A DNA stretch of 64,000 nt, from contig NZ_BMPG01000001.1 in the NCBI RefSeq assembly GCF_014647475.1, positions 1,116,001 through 1,180,000 of the forward strand, read 5' to 3'. Below, one piece after another: positions 6,927-15,204 of the stretch (its first letter is position 1; the number at the start of each line of letters is the position of its first letter). Source of the DNA: Halocalculus aciditolerans (lineage in GTDB: Archaea > Halobacteriota > Halobacteria > Halobacteriales > Halobacteriaceae). The position numbers and the translations under genes are program-made. Below the pieces are notes generated by a model that searched no databases, had not been told where the DNA came from, and saw only the letters and a program-made list of their open reading frames with translations.

Positions 6927-8798
6927 ATGGTTACAGACACCATCTCGTGGGACTCGTGGGGCCATTACACGTGGACAGTCCCGCAAGGCGTCTCGTCGAT
7001 AGATGTCACTCTGGAAGGGGCAGCGGGTGGTTCTAATAGCGACGTCAGCGGTGGGGTGGGGGGACTTGTTAAAGCAACAGTGCCGGTATCTGGAGGAGAT
7101 ACAATCGAAGTCTACGTCGGTGGCGGCGGAGACAACCCGACGTACGACAATGATTACGATCATTGGGGGGGATGGAATGGTGGCGGAGACGGTGGGCAGT
7201 ACGAGACATACGGAGTCGGCGGTGGGGGCGGTGGAGCAACAGATATCCGAATTAACGGAACATCGTTGTCCGACCGCGTCCTTGTCGCCGCCGGCGGCGG
7301 CGGCATCGCGACCGACAACTACAGCGTCGAACTCGCTGGTGGTGACGGTGGTGGCGATACCGGCGACGACGGGGAATACGCATCGTACAACAACCTGTTT
7401 GCAGGAGAAGGGGGCACACAGTCTGCCGGCGGGAAGGGCGGAGACAACGGCGGCGAAGCTGGGTCTCTGGGAGCTGGTGGCGACGGAGATAGCGACTCAT
7501 ACGACCCAAATAAATTGGGGGCTGGTGGCGGTGGTGGCGGCTACTACGGCGGCGGCGGCGGCGGCGCAAAAACCAACAAGGAGATCGGGGCGGGTGGCGG
7601 TGGGAGTAATTACGTTGCGGGCATCGCAACAAGCACTCGAAATAACCAAGGCGGTGCTCAACCGGACCCATCTGTCTCTTCTGTCGACGGATCCGCGTCG
7701 ATTACGTATGAGGTCCCGCCGCCTGGAACTCCCCAAGATGTCTCGCAGACGGTCGTCGGCGACGGCACCATCGATGTGTCGTGGTCCGCGGGGTCAGGCG
7801 GCGTGGCCGACCACTACGAGCTCGCCAAGAGCGAAGACGGCGGATCATGGTCGCTCGTCGACGGGAACGTCGCCGGGACATCGACCGCGGTGTCTGTCTC
7901 CCCGGGAGTCGACACGTTCCGGTGGCGTGTGAGAGCGGTTAACGACTCCGGGTCGAGTTCGTGGGGGTACAGCGCAACTGTCTCGACGGATATCGACGGG
8001 CTCTCTGTGACGTCGGTTGGCGCGGGCTCAGTGAGTGTCTCGTGGAGTGACGACGCGCCGCAGAAGGACGGCGCAGCGGTCTACATCGCGGAATCCTCCG
8101 GATCGTCTACCGGTGACTACTCTCTTGACCAGACGACATCGGCGTCGGCGACGTCCGCGACCATCACGGGACTCGTGAACGGCCGGACCTACTACGTCCG
8201 AGTGGCCGCGCAGTACGATGGCGGCACCAACAGCCCGCTCAGTAACGAGGTGTCGGCGACGACGGATCTGCCCGCGCCGACTCTGGAGTCGCTCGATGCG
8301 AGCACCCCGCGGGAGATTACGCTCTCGATTGCGAAGAACGACAACAATCCGGAGGGCGTGCTGGAGATCTGGCGCGCGACCCAGTCCGGCGTCCGCAGTA
8401 ACGGCGTGCACTTCACGGACGTCGACGACACCACGACGTCCTACACCGACACCGGACGCCTCGACGGCGTCACCTATCACTACATGATCACCCGGAATAC
8501 CAACGACGCCTACACGGACTCCGGGGAGCTCTCCGCGACGACGATCCTCCCCGCACCCACCAATCTGTCCTACGCTGCCGTCGACGAGGATGGTGCAGAC
8601 CTCTCGTGGACGAATAACGCGAATAACGGCAGCTATCGCGTCGACATCCGGCATAACGGTGGGTCGTGGACCACCGTCGCGAGTGGAATCCCTCGGAGCG
8701 ACGAAGCCTACTCGCTGAGCGGGCTCCTGCACGGCGAGGAATACGACGCTCGCGTGCTCATCGAGACGTCGGATGCCGGACCTGTGGAGGACGTATAG
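6927..8798 (+). CDS. Tail adhesin: ALK-type glycine-rich domain plus fibronectin III repeats
   Basis: 623 residues. Residues 1-30 are a beta lead-in (ISWDSWGHYTWTVPQGVSSI). Residues 30-250 are a glycine-rich domain with the hallmarks of the ALK/LTK glycine-rich family: TIEVYVGGGGD, GGGGGGATDIRINGTSLSDR, VLVAAGGGG, EGGTQSAGGKGG, GGGGGGYYGGGG and GGGGSNYVAG. From about 265 there are at least four fibronectin type III-like modules (each with a VSWS/YYVRV pattern). Such a glycine-rich tip with beta modules is a likely receptor-binding protein on the tail. TAG stop joined to the next ATG. Confidence 0.75.
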   Translation: MVTDTISWDSWGHYTWTVPQGVSSIDVTLEGAAGGSNSDVSGGVGGLVKATVPVSGGDTIEVYVGGGGDNPTYDNDYDHWGGWNGGGDGGQYETYGVGGGGGGATDIRINGTSLSDRVLVAAGGGGIATDNYSVELAGGDGGGDTGDDGEYASYNNLFAGEGGTQSAGGKGGDNGGEAGSLGAGGDGDSDSYDPNKLGAGGGGGGYYGGGGGGAKTNKEIGAGGGGSNYVAGIATSTRNNQGGAQPDPSVSSVDGSASITYEVPPPGTPQDVSQTVVGDGTIDVSWSAGSGGVADHYELAKSEDGGSWSLVDGNVAGTSTAVSVSPGVDTFRWRVRAVNDSGSSSWGYSATVSTDIDGLSVTSVGAGSVSVSWSDDAPQKDGAAVYIAESSGSSTGDYSLDQTTSASATSATITGLVNGRTYYVRVAAQYDGGTNSPLSNEVSATTDLPAPTLESLDASTPREITLSIAKNDNNPEGVLEIWRATQSGVRSNGVHFTDVDDTTTSYTDTGRLDGVTYHYMITRNTNDAYTDSGELSATTILPAPTNLSYAAVDEDGADLSWTNNANNGSYRVDIRHNGGSWTTVASGIPRSDEAYSLSGLLHGEEYDARVLIETSDAGPVEDV

Positions 8799-11336
8799 AT
8801 GCCTGTCACATTCACTACCCTACTACCGGACGCAGAGCAGCCGACGCTCGGGAACGGCGTCGAGGACGAGGTCGCCGTCGACTGGCCGGACACGATTAAC
8901 AACGGCCGATACCGCGTCGAGATCCGGGAGACCGGGCAGTCCGCGTGGGACTCATCGGCGACCGGCTACGCGCAGCAGATCGTCAACGACTCGACGACGT
9001 CGACGACGTTCGGCGGCCGGGAAGACGGCGAGAAGTACGAAGTCCGCCTCCGAACCGAGAGTAACGATGCGGGCGCGGGAGCGTGGACGACGCCGACGAG
9101 TATCGTCACGAAGTTCCCGGGTGCGACGAACCCCCAGATCACGGACGTCGCCGAGCGCGAGCTCACCCTGGAGTGGACGGACAACTCCGACAACGAGGAT
9201 GGCTTCAAGGTCTTCCTCCGCGAGGAGCTCGACCCGCGCTTCGACACCGGCTTCGGCGACTGGCAAGAACACGCGGTGGCGGACCCGAATCAGACGTCGA
9301 TTACGCTCACGGGCCTGCAGCCGAACCACGACTACGAGGTCTACGTTCGCGCGTTCACGGAGGACGCGCAAGCAGACTCCGTCGTCGTCGACACTACGAC
9401 GCTCGTCGAGCACCCCGACTGCTGGCAGCTCGAACTCCGGAAGGGCGGGGAGATCGTCACGCTCTCCGAGGACATCGGCGCGCCATCCATCTCCCGGGAG
9501 CCGACCGCGCTCGCGTCGTGGAGCCTCGACGTCCCAGAAGCGGACTGGATCAAGGAGTGGAAGCTCGCCGACGCCTACCTCTGGTTCAACGGGGCTCTCG
9601 TTCTCCAGGGCGAGTTCGAGCGCGACTCACGCCGGGGGTCGGATGTCGAGATGACGCTCCACGGCTCAGGCGTGCTCGCGAAACTCGACCGAGGCGGCAA
9701 CCGACATACCGCGGACAGCATCGAGGGCTGGAAGAGCATCCAGCAGTACCTCAACTCTCTCGACCGCGTCAACCCGACCGTCCACCCGCCGACGTCCAGC
9801 GTCGTCGACGAAGGCCTCGTCGTGCAGGATGGCGCGGACCAGTCGAGTCTGTCGAGCATCTTCGACACGAGCGACGGCACGCTTCCCGCCGAGGTCTCGA
9901 ACGGCGTCGTCACGCCCCTCCAGACGGCGTTCCACGTCGACGCGCGAAACGCCGGTGGCGTGCACACGCAGACGGACGCGGCGCTCGGCGGGAGTGGGGA
10001 CTACGTCGACGGGTTTGCTGCGTACCTCGCAAATAGTGGTGACCACGTCGACGGGACGGCCGTCCTCGACCACACCATCCCGGAGAGTGCGGTCGGGCTG
10101 GCAGTCCGGCAAGCAGCGGACGATACGGCCGGGATGGAGTATACCGTGGATGGGAACGTTGTCGACACCATCCCACAGGGCGCAAGCGGGATCGCGTTTA
10201 ACTGGACGGACGTCGCGACCGGCGCGTACTCGAACGGCTCCGGCTATACTGGCGGGGATCTCTCGGGGTCGGTCTCGATCTCGGTTGAGGCGACGTCGGT
10301 TGGGAGCGGCGAGGCGATGGCGGTTGACTGGATTGTTCTCTACGACAAGCGCTACTACGACATCGAGGACTTCCCGGAGGCGACGGACAGCAACCAGCAG
10401 CTTCCCGGGCCGGCGGAGTATCCGGCGGTCGACATCCCGACGACGGCGTTCTCGCAGTCCTACAATATCACCGTCGCACACGTTACGACCGATGCGTCGT
10501 CGACGGACGGGGCGTTCGCGCTCGCGGCGACGAACGACGGCGGCGACACGTGGGTATCGGCGTCGGGTAGTGCGTCGGCCGACCTCTCGTTCGACACGCT
10601 CGGCACGACCATCCAGGGACGCGTGACGCTCGGCCCGACCGGGACGAGTTCGTCGACGCCGACGCAGGGCGTGGACGCGCAGACGATCTCGTCGTGGGAG
10701 CTCGCCATCGACACGAACTCTATCGCGGTCTTCGACGACGAAGAGTACGTCGGGACGCCGTGGGAGAACCTGCAGCGGATGTGCTCGGACGCGGGGATGC
10801 TCGCGACCGCCGAGTACCGGGATGACGACCAGATCGACGTCGTCGTAATGGAGCCCGGCGCGGTCACGAAGACAGCCGACTGGGAGCGCCTCGACTATAC
10901 GCGAGACAACGACTGGAGCAAGTACGCGAACGTCCTCTCAGCGTTCGGCGCGGAGCAGGAGGATGGAACCCGGCTGGAGGCGGCGGCGCGCTCGCAGTCC
11001 GAAGTCGACCAGTACGGCGAACGCGAGGGGAAGGCGCTCTTCAAGCCGGAGATCTCGAACGAGCAGCAGTTGAAGAATCTCGTGCGCGTCGAGCTGTCGA
11101 AGCTCATCGCGAAGCGCGACCCGAGCGCGTCGGTCGATATCGCCCCGCAGGCCATCGCGCCCGGCTACGCCTACGAGGTTCCGTGCCTCGACGGGGAGGA
11201 GGTCGTCCTCTGGCGTACCGAAGTCGACGACCGGTCGAGCGGCCGCGGGAGTCTGGAGTTCGGCGAGCCCGACGACCTCGCCGACGTCTTCCGGCAGATC
11301 CACGTCGACGTCCGCGACGTGAAGGACGTCGTTTGA
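8799..11336 (+). CDS. Large tail protein with FN3 modules and hub-like C-terminal half
   Basis: 845 residues. Residues 1-200 contain two FN3-like modules (VDWPDTINNGRYRVEIRET; LEWTDNSDNEDGFKVFLREE). Residues 205-310 (CWQLELRKGGEIVTLSEDIG...WSLDVPEADWIKEWKLADAY) resemble the hub domain of siphovirus tail-tip proteins, where a frame component is followed by a strand-rich segment and a TALSG-like piece. The C-terminal third (NLQRMCSDAGMLATAEYRDD...YTRDNDWSKYANVLSAFGAE) again resembles baseplate hub sequences. A long variable middle section is probably a surface-exposed insertion. Likely part of the tail tip with the preceding adhesin. Confidence 0.6.
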   Translation: MPVTFTTLLPDAEQPTLGNGVEDEVAVDWPDTINNGRYRVEIRETGQSAWDSSATGYAQQIVNDSTTSTTFGGREDGEKYEVRLRTESNDAGAGAWTTPTSIVTKFPGATNPQITDVAERELTLEWTDNSDNEDGFKVFLREELDPRFDTGFGDWQEHAVADPNQTSITLTGLQPNHDYEVYVRAFTEDAQADSVVVDTTTLVEHPDCWQLELRKGGEIVTLSEDIGAPSISREPTALASWSLDVPEADWIKEWKLADAYLWFNGALVLQGEFERDSRRGSDVEMTLHGSGVLAKLDRGGNRHTADSIEGWKSIQQYLNSLDRVNPTVHPPTSSVVDEGLVVQDGADQSSLSSIFDTSDGTLPAEVSNGVVTPLQTAFHVDARNAGGVHTQTDAALGGSGDYVDGFAAYLANSGDHVDGTAVLDHTIPESAVGLAVRQAADDTAGMEYTVDGNVVDTIPQGASGIAFNWTDVATGAYSNGSGYTGGDLSGSVSISVEATSVGSGEAMAVDWIVLYDKRYYDIEDFPEATDSNQQLPGPAEYPAVDIPTTAFSQSYNITVAHVTTDASSTDGAFALAATNDGGDTWVSASGSASADLSFDTLGTTIQGRVTLGPTGTSSSTPTQGVDAQTISSWELAIDTNSIAVFDDEEYVGTPWENLQRMCSDAGMLATAEYRDDDQIDVVVMEPGAVTKTADWERLDYTRDNDWSKYANVLSAFGAEQEDGTRLEAAARSQSEVDQYGEREGKALFKPEISNEQQLKNLVRVELSKLIAKRDPSASVDIAPQAIAPGYAYEVPCLDGEEVVLWRTEVDDRSSGRGSLEFGEPDDLADVFRQIHVDVRDVKDVV

Positions 11337-11337
11337 G

Positions 11338-11805
11338 TCAGTATCCGGTCAATTCGTTCACCTTGAAGTACTCGACCGTCCCGGTATCTGAACCGAGATA
11401 GCCTGCCTTGAACCGCCATTTCGAGTTTGCTTCGAGACCACTGGTGTTGTCGAGGCCATCCCCGATTTTGATCTGCTCCTTGTCGTAGAAGTTAATCAGC
11501 ACTTGGACGTACTCGTAATCTCTATCAGAGATGTTTTCGACGATTCCCTGTGCACCAATCTGATATTCGTCTTGGAACCAGTCGATAGACGTGATGACGA
11601 GGTTTCCGTCGGGACTAATGGCTCCGTACTCGGAGACCTTCTGCTGGGCTTCTGACTGTGCTGTAGTCGTCGTTGTGGTCGGCTCAGTCGTCTGTTCGGC
11701 TTCTCTGCTGGATTCTTTAGGGGATTCGGTGGAGTCTCCAGAGCAGCCCGCAAGAAGGCCTGTCGATGCGAGTCCGGTAGTGGCGAGGAACGTGCGCCGT
11801 CTCAT
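11338..11805 (-). CDS. Tat-exported lipoprotein with FxLyD-like domain
   Basis: 155 residues: twin-arginine signal MRRRTFLATTGLAS followed by lipobox LAGC (Cys at about residue 21), a Ser/Thr/Glu linker to residue 55, then a beta domain containing ISPDGNLVITSIDWFQDEYQ, IGAQGIVENISDRDYEYVQV and KWRFKAGYLGSDTG, the pattern of FxLyD domains. A TATA-like box at 11,826-11,837 on the minus strand is about 27 nt before the ATG, so the mRNA is probably leaderless. Gene orientation opposite to the virion operon and its own promoter mark it as a lysogeny-expressed cargo gene. Confidence 0.75.
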   Translation of the reverse strand: MRRRTFLATTGLASTGLLAGCSGDSTESPKESSREAEQTTEPTTTTTTAQSEAQQKVSEYGAISPDGNLVITSIDWFQDEYQIGAQGIVENISDRDYEYVQVLINFYDKEQIKIGDGLDNTSGLEANSKWRFKAGYLGSDTGTVEYFKVNELTGY

Positions 11806-11867
11806 ACACGTTCATTCACGAGCAGCGTCATAAACGTAAGTGCAAACTCGAACCGCCTATACTCACT

Positions 11868-12137
11868 TTACTGTGCGCTCTCGCGTGGGTCGTCGACGAA
11901 CTCGTAGAGGCCGCGGGAGATCTTGCGGACCCAGCCGGCGTCGGTGAGGCGGCGGAGCTGGTACTCGACGTTCCCCTTATCGAGTGAGGTGTGTTCGATG
12001 AGGTAGCGGGGGTTGGCTCTCCCCCAGGGGTCGTCGGTGTCGCGGCCGTCTTTGAGGGCGTCGAGGAGTTCGTCGGTGTCGTCGGTGGCGTCAAAGTCGG
12101 GGTTGACGTCGGCCATTATGCTTGGCTCGGCGCTCAT
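11868..12137 (-). CDS. Winged-helix transcriptional regulator
   Basis: 89 residues from the ATG at 12,137 (MSAEPSIMADVNPDFDAT...). I choose this start because a TATA-like AACTATAAT lies about 27 nt upstream on the minus strand, giving a leaderless transcript; a second ATG at 12,116 is possible. Residues 20-80 are a winged-helix fold: ELLDALKDGRDTDDPWGRAN, PRYLIEHTSLDKGNVEYQLR, RLTDAGWVRKISRGLYEFVDD. Haloarchaeal phage and chromosomal genomes carry many such MarR/ArsR-like small regulators. Divergent from the early operon, it is a candidate repressor of that operon and of itself. Confidence 0.7.
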   Translation of the reverse strand: MSAEPSIMADVNPDFDATDDTDELLDALKDGRDTDDPWGRANPRYLIEHTSLDKGNVEYQLRRLTDAGWVRKISRGLYEFVDDPRESAQ

Positions 12138-12159
12138 GGAGCATAGTAGGTTGCGGTCT

Positions 12160-12232
12160 GCATTATAGTTTGCTACGCACACTGCAATACACTTTGCAAT
12201 ACAAAGCTATAAGGCGGTGCGGAGTGTACACT
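12160..12232. promoter_or_regulatory. Divergent promoter region with direct repeats and a palindrome
   Basis: Minus-strand TATA (AACTATAAT complement at 12,160-12,169) serves the winged-helix gene. Plus-strand TATA AGCTATAAGG at 12,205-12,214 serves the early operon, with a predicted start near 12,236. Between the two are direct repeats TGCAATACA at 12,183-12,191 and 12,195-12,203 (12 bp apart), and just downstream of the plus-strand TATA is the perfect 10-bp palindrome AGTGTACACT at 12,223-12,232. The palindrome lies between TATA and start site, the classical repressor position. Confidence 0.6.
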
Positions 12233-12272
12233 GAAATAGACCAACCTGGTACGCCGACGCCGCGAAGAAGTC

Positions 12273-12313
12273 GGCCCGGTGTGACAGCACCGGGCCAGGT
12301 GGTCATCCCAGCA
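12273..12313 (+). promoter_or_regulatory. Structured mRNA leader element, copy 1
   Basis: A perfect 9-bp stem (GGCCCGGTG / CACCGGGCC, 12,273-12,281 and 12,288-12,296) closes a six-base loop TGACAG. Four bases later comes GGTCATCCCAGCA (12,301-12,313). The loop bases TGAC can pair with GTCA downstream, giving a possible H-type pseudoknot. It lies in the predicted 5' untranslated region, ten nucleotides before the ATG at 12,323. A second copy with the same loop and tail but a different stem is at 20,322-20,363. Confidence 0.55.
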
Positions 12314-12322
12314 AGGACAACC

Positions 12323-12814
12323 ATGTCAACAGACACCCCCACCGCTGATAAAGGAAACGCCAAGCACCGAGTCACACAACCGCGCATCCTCCACCACACG
12401 CGCGACCACCGCCCGCTCCCGGAGAGCTGGCGGCAGCACGGCGGCCACGAAGACGTCGGCGAAGACGAGACCGCGTTCTACTGCACGCAGATCGCCGACG
12501 AGAGCACCATCAAGGAGCTCTGGATCACTCCCACCCAGCGGCAGACCGTCGAGCGTCACAAGGTCCAAGCGCGCTACGTCCGCCGGGACGGACGCGCTGT
12601 CGTCGTTCGCCAGTTCGACGCTGTCGAGACCGACGACGGAACGGTCCTCCCCGACTGCGTCGTCGAGGACGGCCCCGGAGCGTTCCCGGTCGTACTCGCC
12701 GTCGACGAAGACGACCCGCGCGAGCTCATCGACGAGATTACGCCGAGCCCGGTTGACATCCGCGTCCTCCAGACCGACTGGGGACTCCAGGTCACCGAGG
12801 AGGTCGATGCGTGA
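12323..12814 (+). CDS. Hypothetical protein, first gene of the early operon
   Basis: 163 residues from the ATG at 12,323; the frame is open upstream but no ribosomal or promoter evidence supports an earlier start, and the TATA/leader placement favours this one. The N-terminal 35 residues are basic and disordered (KGNAKHRVTQPRILHHTRDH). Residues 40-160 mix helices and strands (ETAFYCTQIADESTIKELWI; VERHKVQARYVRRDGRAVVV; VVLAVDEDDPRELIDEITPS). No family recognised. The gene is the first product after the leader hairpin. Confidence 0.6.
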   Translation: MSTDTPTADKGNAKHRVTQPRILHHTRDHRPLPESWRQHGGHEDVGEDETAFYCTQIADESTIKELWITPTQRQTVERHKVQARYVRRDGRAVVVRQFDAVETDDGTVLPDCVVEDGPGAFPVVLAVDEDDPRELIDEITPSPVDIRVLQTDWGLQVTEEVDA

Positions 12815-13131
12815 TGGCGGCCGCTGGCGACAACGTCGGCCTCCACGTCGGCGACCACGTCCGCGACAAAGAGGACGACGACAGTGGCCGACTGCTCGTC
12901 GTCGGCATCTCCGCAAAGCGAGCCGGCGAACACCGCGTCGGCACGACCTCGAAGACCGTCGCCGAGTTCAATGAGGACTACCCGAGCGACGACCACGTCA
13001 TCGAGGTCCAGTACGTCCAGCGAACCGACATGGACGTCTCCGACGGGACACGCTACTCGTTCCCTCGTTCGCGGCTGGAGGTCGTCGAGCGCATCCACGA
13101 CATCGAGGGCGACGAGGAGGCGAGTGCGTGA
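12814..13131 (+). CDS. Hypothetical protein
   Basis: 105 residues from ATG at 12,814 overlapping the previous stop (the junction reads GTGATG, so a GTG at 12,811 is also possible). The pattern LHVGDHVRDKEDDDSGRLLV, then EVQYVQRTDMDVSDGTRYSF and PRSRLEVVERIHDIEG, is that of a small beta-barrel (SH3-like) domain often found in haloviral and plasmid proteins that sense or pack nucleic acid; this is only a resemblance. Sits in a translationally coupled series. Confidence 0.55.
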   Translation: MAAAGDNVGLHVGDHVRDKEDDDSGRLLVVGISAKRAGEHRVGTTSKTVAEFNEDYPSDDHVIEVQYVQRTDMDVSDGTRYSFPRSRLEVVERIHDIEGDEEASA

Positions 13132-13730
13132 TGTCGCCACTCCGCGCCAGCTCGATGGCTGACGATCTCGTCCGCGAGGACCTCGGCCTCGAAGACTACG
13201 CGGCGCAGTACGCCACCGAGGAGCTCGGCCACAGCGACGAAGCCTACCAAGCACTCATCACCACCGCGAACCACCTCGGGACGGCGTCGTGGTGTCTCAA
13301 CGAACAGGGACGAGGCGGCATGGCGGCACACGTTGACGACGGGCGGGACGCCGTCCTCGACCTCGCCGAAGACTACGGCCGCGAGCGAGCCATCGAATCC
13401 GTCCAGGGCGTCGACGTCCACGGCCACCGCGTCGACCTCCGTCACTCCATCAGGCGGGACTGCCCGAGCTGTAGCGAGAACATCGAGGCCTACCATATCG
13501 GGACCACCTCCCGCGGCGACATCGTCCTCGACGAGTGGGTGTGTGGACACTGCGGCGTCATCCTCCAGACAGGCGACGCGACCAAACGCCTCACCTCTTG
13601 GCGGCTAGACCGAGACACCGAGGTGTTCACTCGCGTCGATCACAACGGCGACGAGCGAGACAGCACGAACGCACACGCCAGCGCGGTGAACGAGATGCTC
13701 GCCGCGAACGAGGAGGGCGACGATGAGTAA
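13131..13730 (+). CDS. Zinc-finger-containing hypothetical protein
   Basis: 199 residues from the ATG at 13,131, joined to the previous stop by GTGATG; a shorter start at 13,155 is possible. The first half is helical (REDLGLEDYAAQYATEELGH; AYQALITTANHLGTASWCLN). The second half holds a zinc ribbon with CPSC (about residue 113) and CGHC (about 138) separated by 23 residues. The C-terminus is acidic. Probably a DNA-associated early protein; no family named. Confidence 0.6.
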   Translation: MSPLRASSMADDLVREDLGLEDYAAQYATEELGHSDEAYQALITTANHLGTASWCLNEQGRGGMAAHVDDGRDAVLDLAEDYGRERAIESVQGVDVHGHRVDLRHSIRRDCPSCSENIEAYHIGTTSRGDIVLDEWVCGHCGVILQTGDATKRLTSWRLDRDTEVFTRVDHNGDERDSTNAHASAVNEMLAANEEGDDE

Positions 13731-14070
13731 TGGACTCCGGTGGGGCGTCTGGGACGAAATCGACCGTGAGAACAAGCGCACCGGTCGCGACCTCTCCCCA
13801 GAGACGGTGGTCGTCCGCGTCGACGACGACCGTGCGAACTCGCGCTACACGATTCACGTCGAACACCCGAGCGAGCGAGGTGGAACGCGGTGCTTCCACC
13901 GGATCGAGCGCGCGACCGTGGTGTCCGGTGTGAAGAGTCGGCTTCGCGATCTCGACGGCGTCGAACGCATCGAAGTCATCGACGAGGCTGGCCTCCGACT
14001 CACCGAACGCGAGCTCCGCCCGAAGACCTGGATCGGCGTCACCGGCACCCCCGAGGTGGTCGTCGCATGA
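13723..14070 (+). CDS. Hypothetical protein
   Basis: 115 residues, overlapping the previous gene by 8 nt. MSNGLRWGVWDEIDRENKRT leads into an alpha-beta sequence with VVVRVDDDRANSRYTIHVEH and a helical centre (VSGVKSRLRDLDGVERIEVI). No cysteine cluster or catalytic motif. Function unknown; the neighbours are nucleic-acid enzymes. Confidence 0.55.
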   Translation: MSNGLRWGVWDEIDRENKRTGRDLSPETVVVRVDDDRANSRYTIHVEHPSERGGTRCFHRIERATVVSGVKSRLRDLDGVERIEVIDEAGLRLTERELRPKTWIGVTGTPEVVVA

Positions 14071-14288
14071 GTGACGACGTTCAGTTTGGGAGCGATACTG
14101 AACGCGAAGCGAATCGGTACTGGGCGGAGTGCGGGACGTGCGACCGCGTCCTCCTCTCGACCGACGGCACGACCGAGGGTTACGACCGGTGCGAGGACGC
14201 TCTCGCCGACCACATCGACGACGGGACGGCCTGTCACGGTGGCCGTGTCATGGCCGAGGGTCCCGGAGGTGAGTGGCGTGCACTCTGA
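14067..14288 (+). CDS. Small CxxC protein
   Basis: 73 residues starting inside the previous stop (ATGA). It contains CGTC at about residues 22-25, with further cysteines near residues 42 and 55 (DRCEDALADHIDDGTACHGG), which could complete a zinc site. Its 3' end overlaps the start of the adenine methyltransferase gene. Confidence 0.55.
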   Translation: MSDDVQFGSDTEREANRYWAECGTCDRVLLSTDGTTEGYDRCEDALADHIDDGTACHGGRVMAEGPGGEWRAL

Positions 14289-15204
14289 GGACGATACCGA
14301 ACGGTCGGGCCGGAAGCTCTCGGCGTTCCCGTACATCGGGAGCAAGACGTACCTCGCGCCGTGGGTCGTCGAGCACCTGCGCGACCACGAGACGTTCGTC
14401 GTGCCGTTCGGTGGCGCGGCAGGCGTGCTTCTGAACAAGCCGCGGAGTCACGCCGAGATCTTCAACGACCGCGACGAGTACGTGGCCGAGTTCTTCGACG
14501 TCGTCCGCACGGAGCCGGACGCGCTCGCGTCGGCGGTCGAGAACATCCCATATTCGCGTGGCCTCTACAACGAGTGGTCGCGACGGTTCCGCGACCCGGA
14601 GCGCGACCTCGCCGACGACCGCGTCGAGGAGGCCGCCCGCTGGGTGTTCCTCCGATACGCGAGTTTCAGCGGCCGGTACGGCCAGCGCGCCGGCTTCGCG
14701 ACGGACACGCCGCGGAAGGGACCGCAGAAGTCGGAGATCTGGGCGCGCGTCCCCGACCGCATCCAGCTCGTCCGAGACCGATTCAAGGGCGTCGCGATAG
14801 AGTGCGGTGACTACTCGACGCTCTTCGAGCGCTACGACGGCCCGGACGTGCTCTTCTACTGCGACCCACCGTACGTTGAGGAGAAGTCGGGCTACTACCG
14901 CGGCCCGCTCTTCGACCACGCCGCGTTCGTCGAAGCGCTCGACGCCGTCGACGGTCATTGGGCGGTCTCGTACTCCGAGCCGCCCGCGGGACTCGCGGAC
15001 CTCGCCACGGCAGTCGTCGAGCGCGACTACAGCCGGTCTGCATCGCTCGACAACAGCACTCGACCGGAACGTCTGTATTTCTCCTACGACCCGACGAATG
15101 CTCCACGGTTCGTGAACGCGTCGACGGCGCAGGCGACGCTCGCCCAGACCGACGGAGGTCGTTCAGTCTCTGCGGGCACCGAACGGGGTGGTTGCGATGA
15201 GTGA
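14278..15204 (+). CDS. DNA adenine-N6 methyltransferase (Dam/D12 class)
   Basis: 308 residues from a GTG at 14,278 preceded by GGAGGT at 14,265-14,270. Motif X/N-terminal FPYIGSKTYLAP (17-28), SAM-binding motif I FVVPFGGAAGV (40-50), and the catalytic DPPY at 196-199 place it in the D12 family of class II amino-methyltransferases that transfer a methyl group from SAM to adenine N6. No cognate restriction gene is near, so it is an orphan methyltransferase, probably protecting viral DNA from host restriction or modulating expression. The stop overlaps the cytosine methyltransferase start. Confidence 0.85.
   Translation: MHSEDDTERSGRKLSAFPYIGSKTYLAPWVVEHLRDHETFVVPFGGAAGVLLNKPRSHAEIFNDRDEYVAEFFDVVRTEPDALASAVENIPYSRGLYNEWSRRFRDPERDLADDRVEEAARWVFLRYASFSGRYGQRAGFATDTPRKGPQKSEIWARVPDRIQLVRDRFKGVAIECGDYSTLFERYDGPDVLFYCDPPYVEEKSGYYRGPLFDHAAFVEALDAVDGHWAVSYSEPPAGLADLATAVVERDYSRSASLDNSTRPERLYFSYDPTNAPRFVNASTAQATLAQTDGGRSVSAGTERGGCDE

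Noticed and set aside
12122-12322. N-terminal extension of the first early gene back to 12,122
   Set aside because: It would cover the divergent promoter, TATA box and leader hairpin; the ATG at 12,323 fits the predicted transcript.
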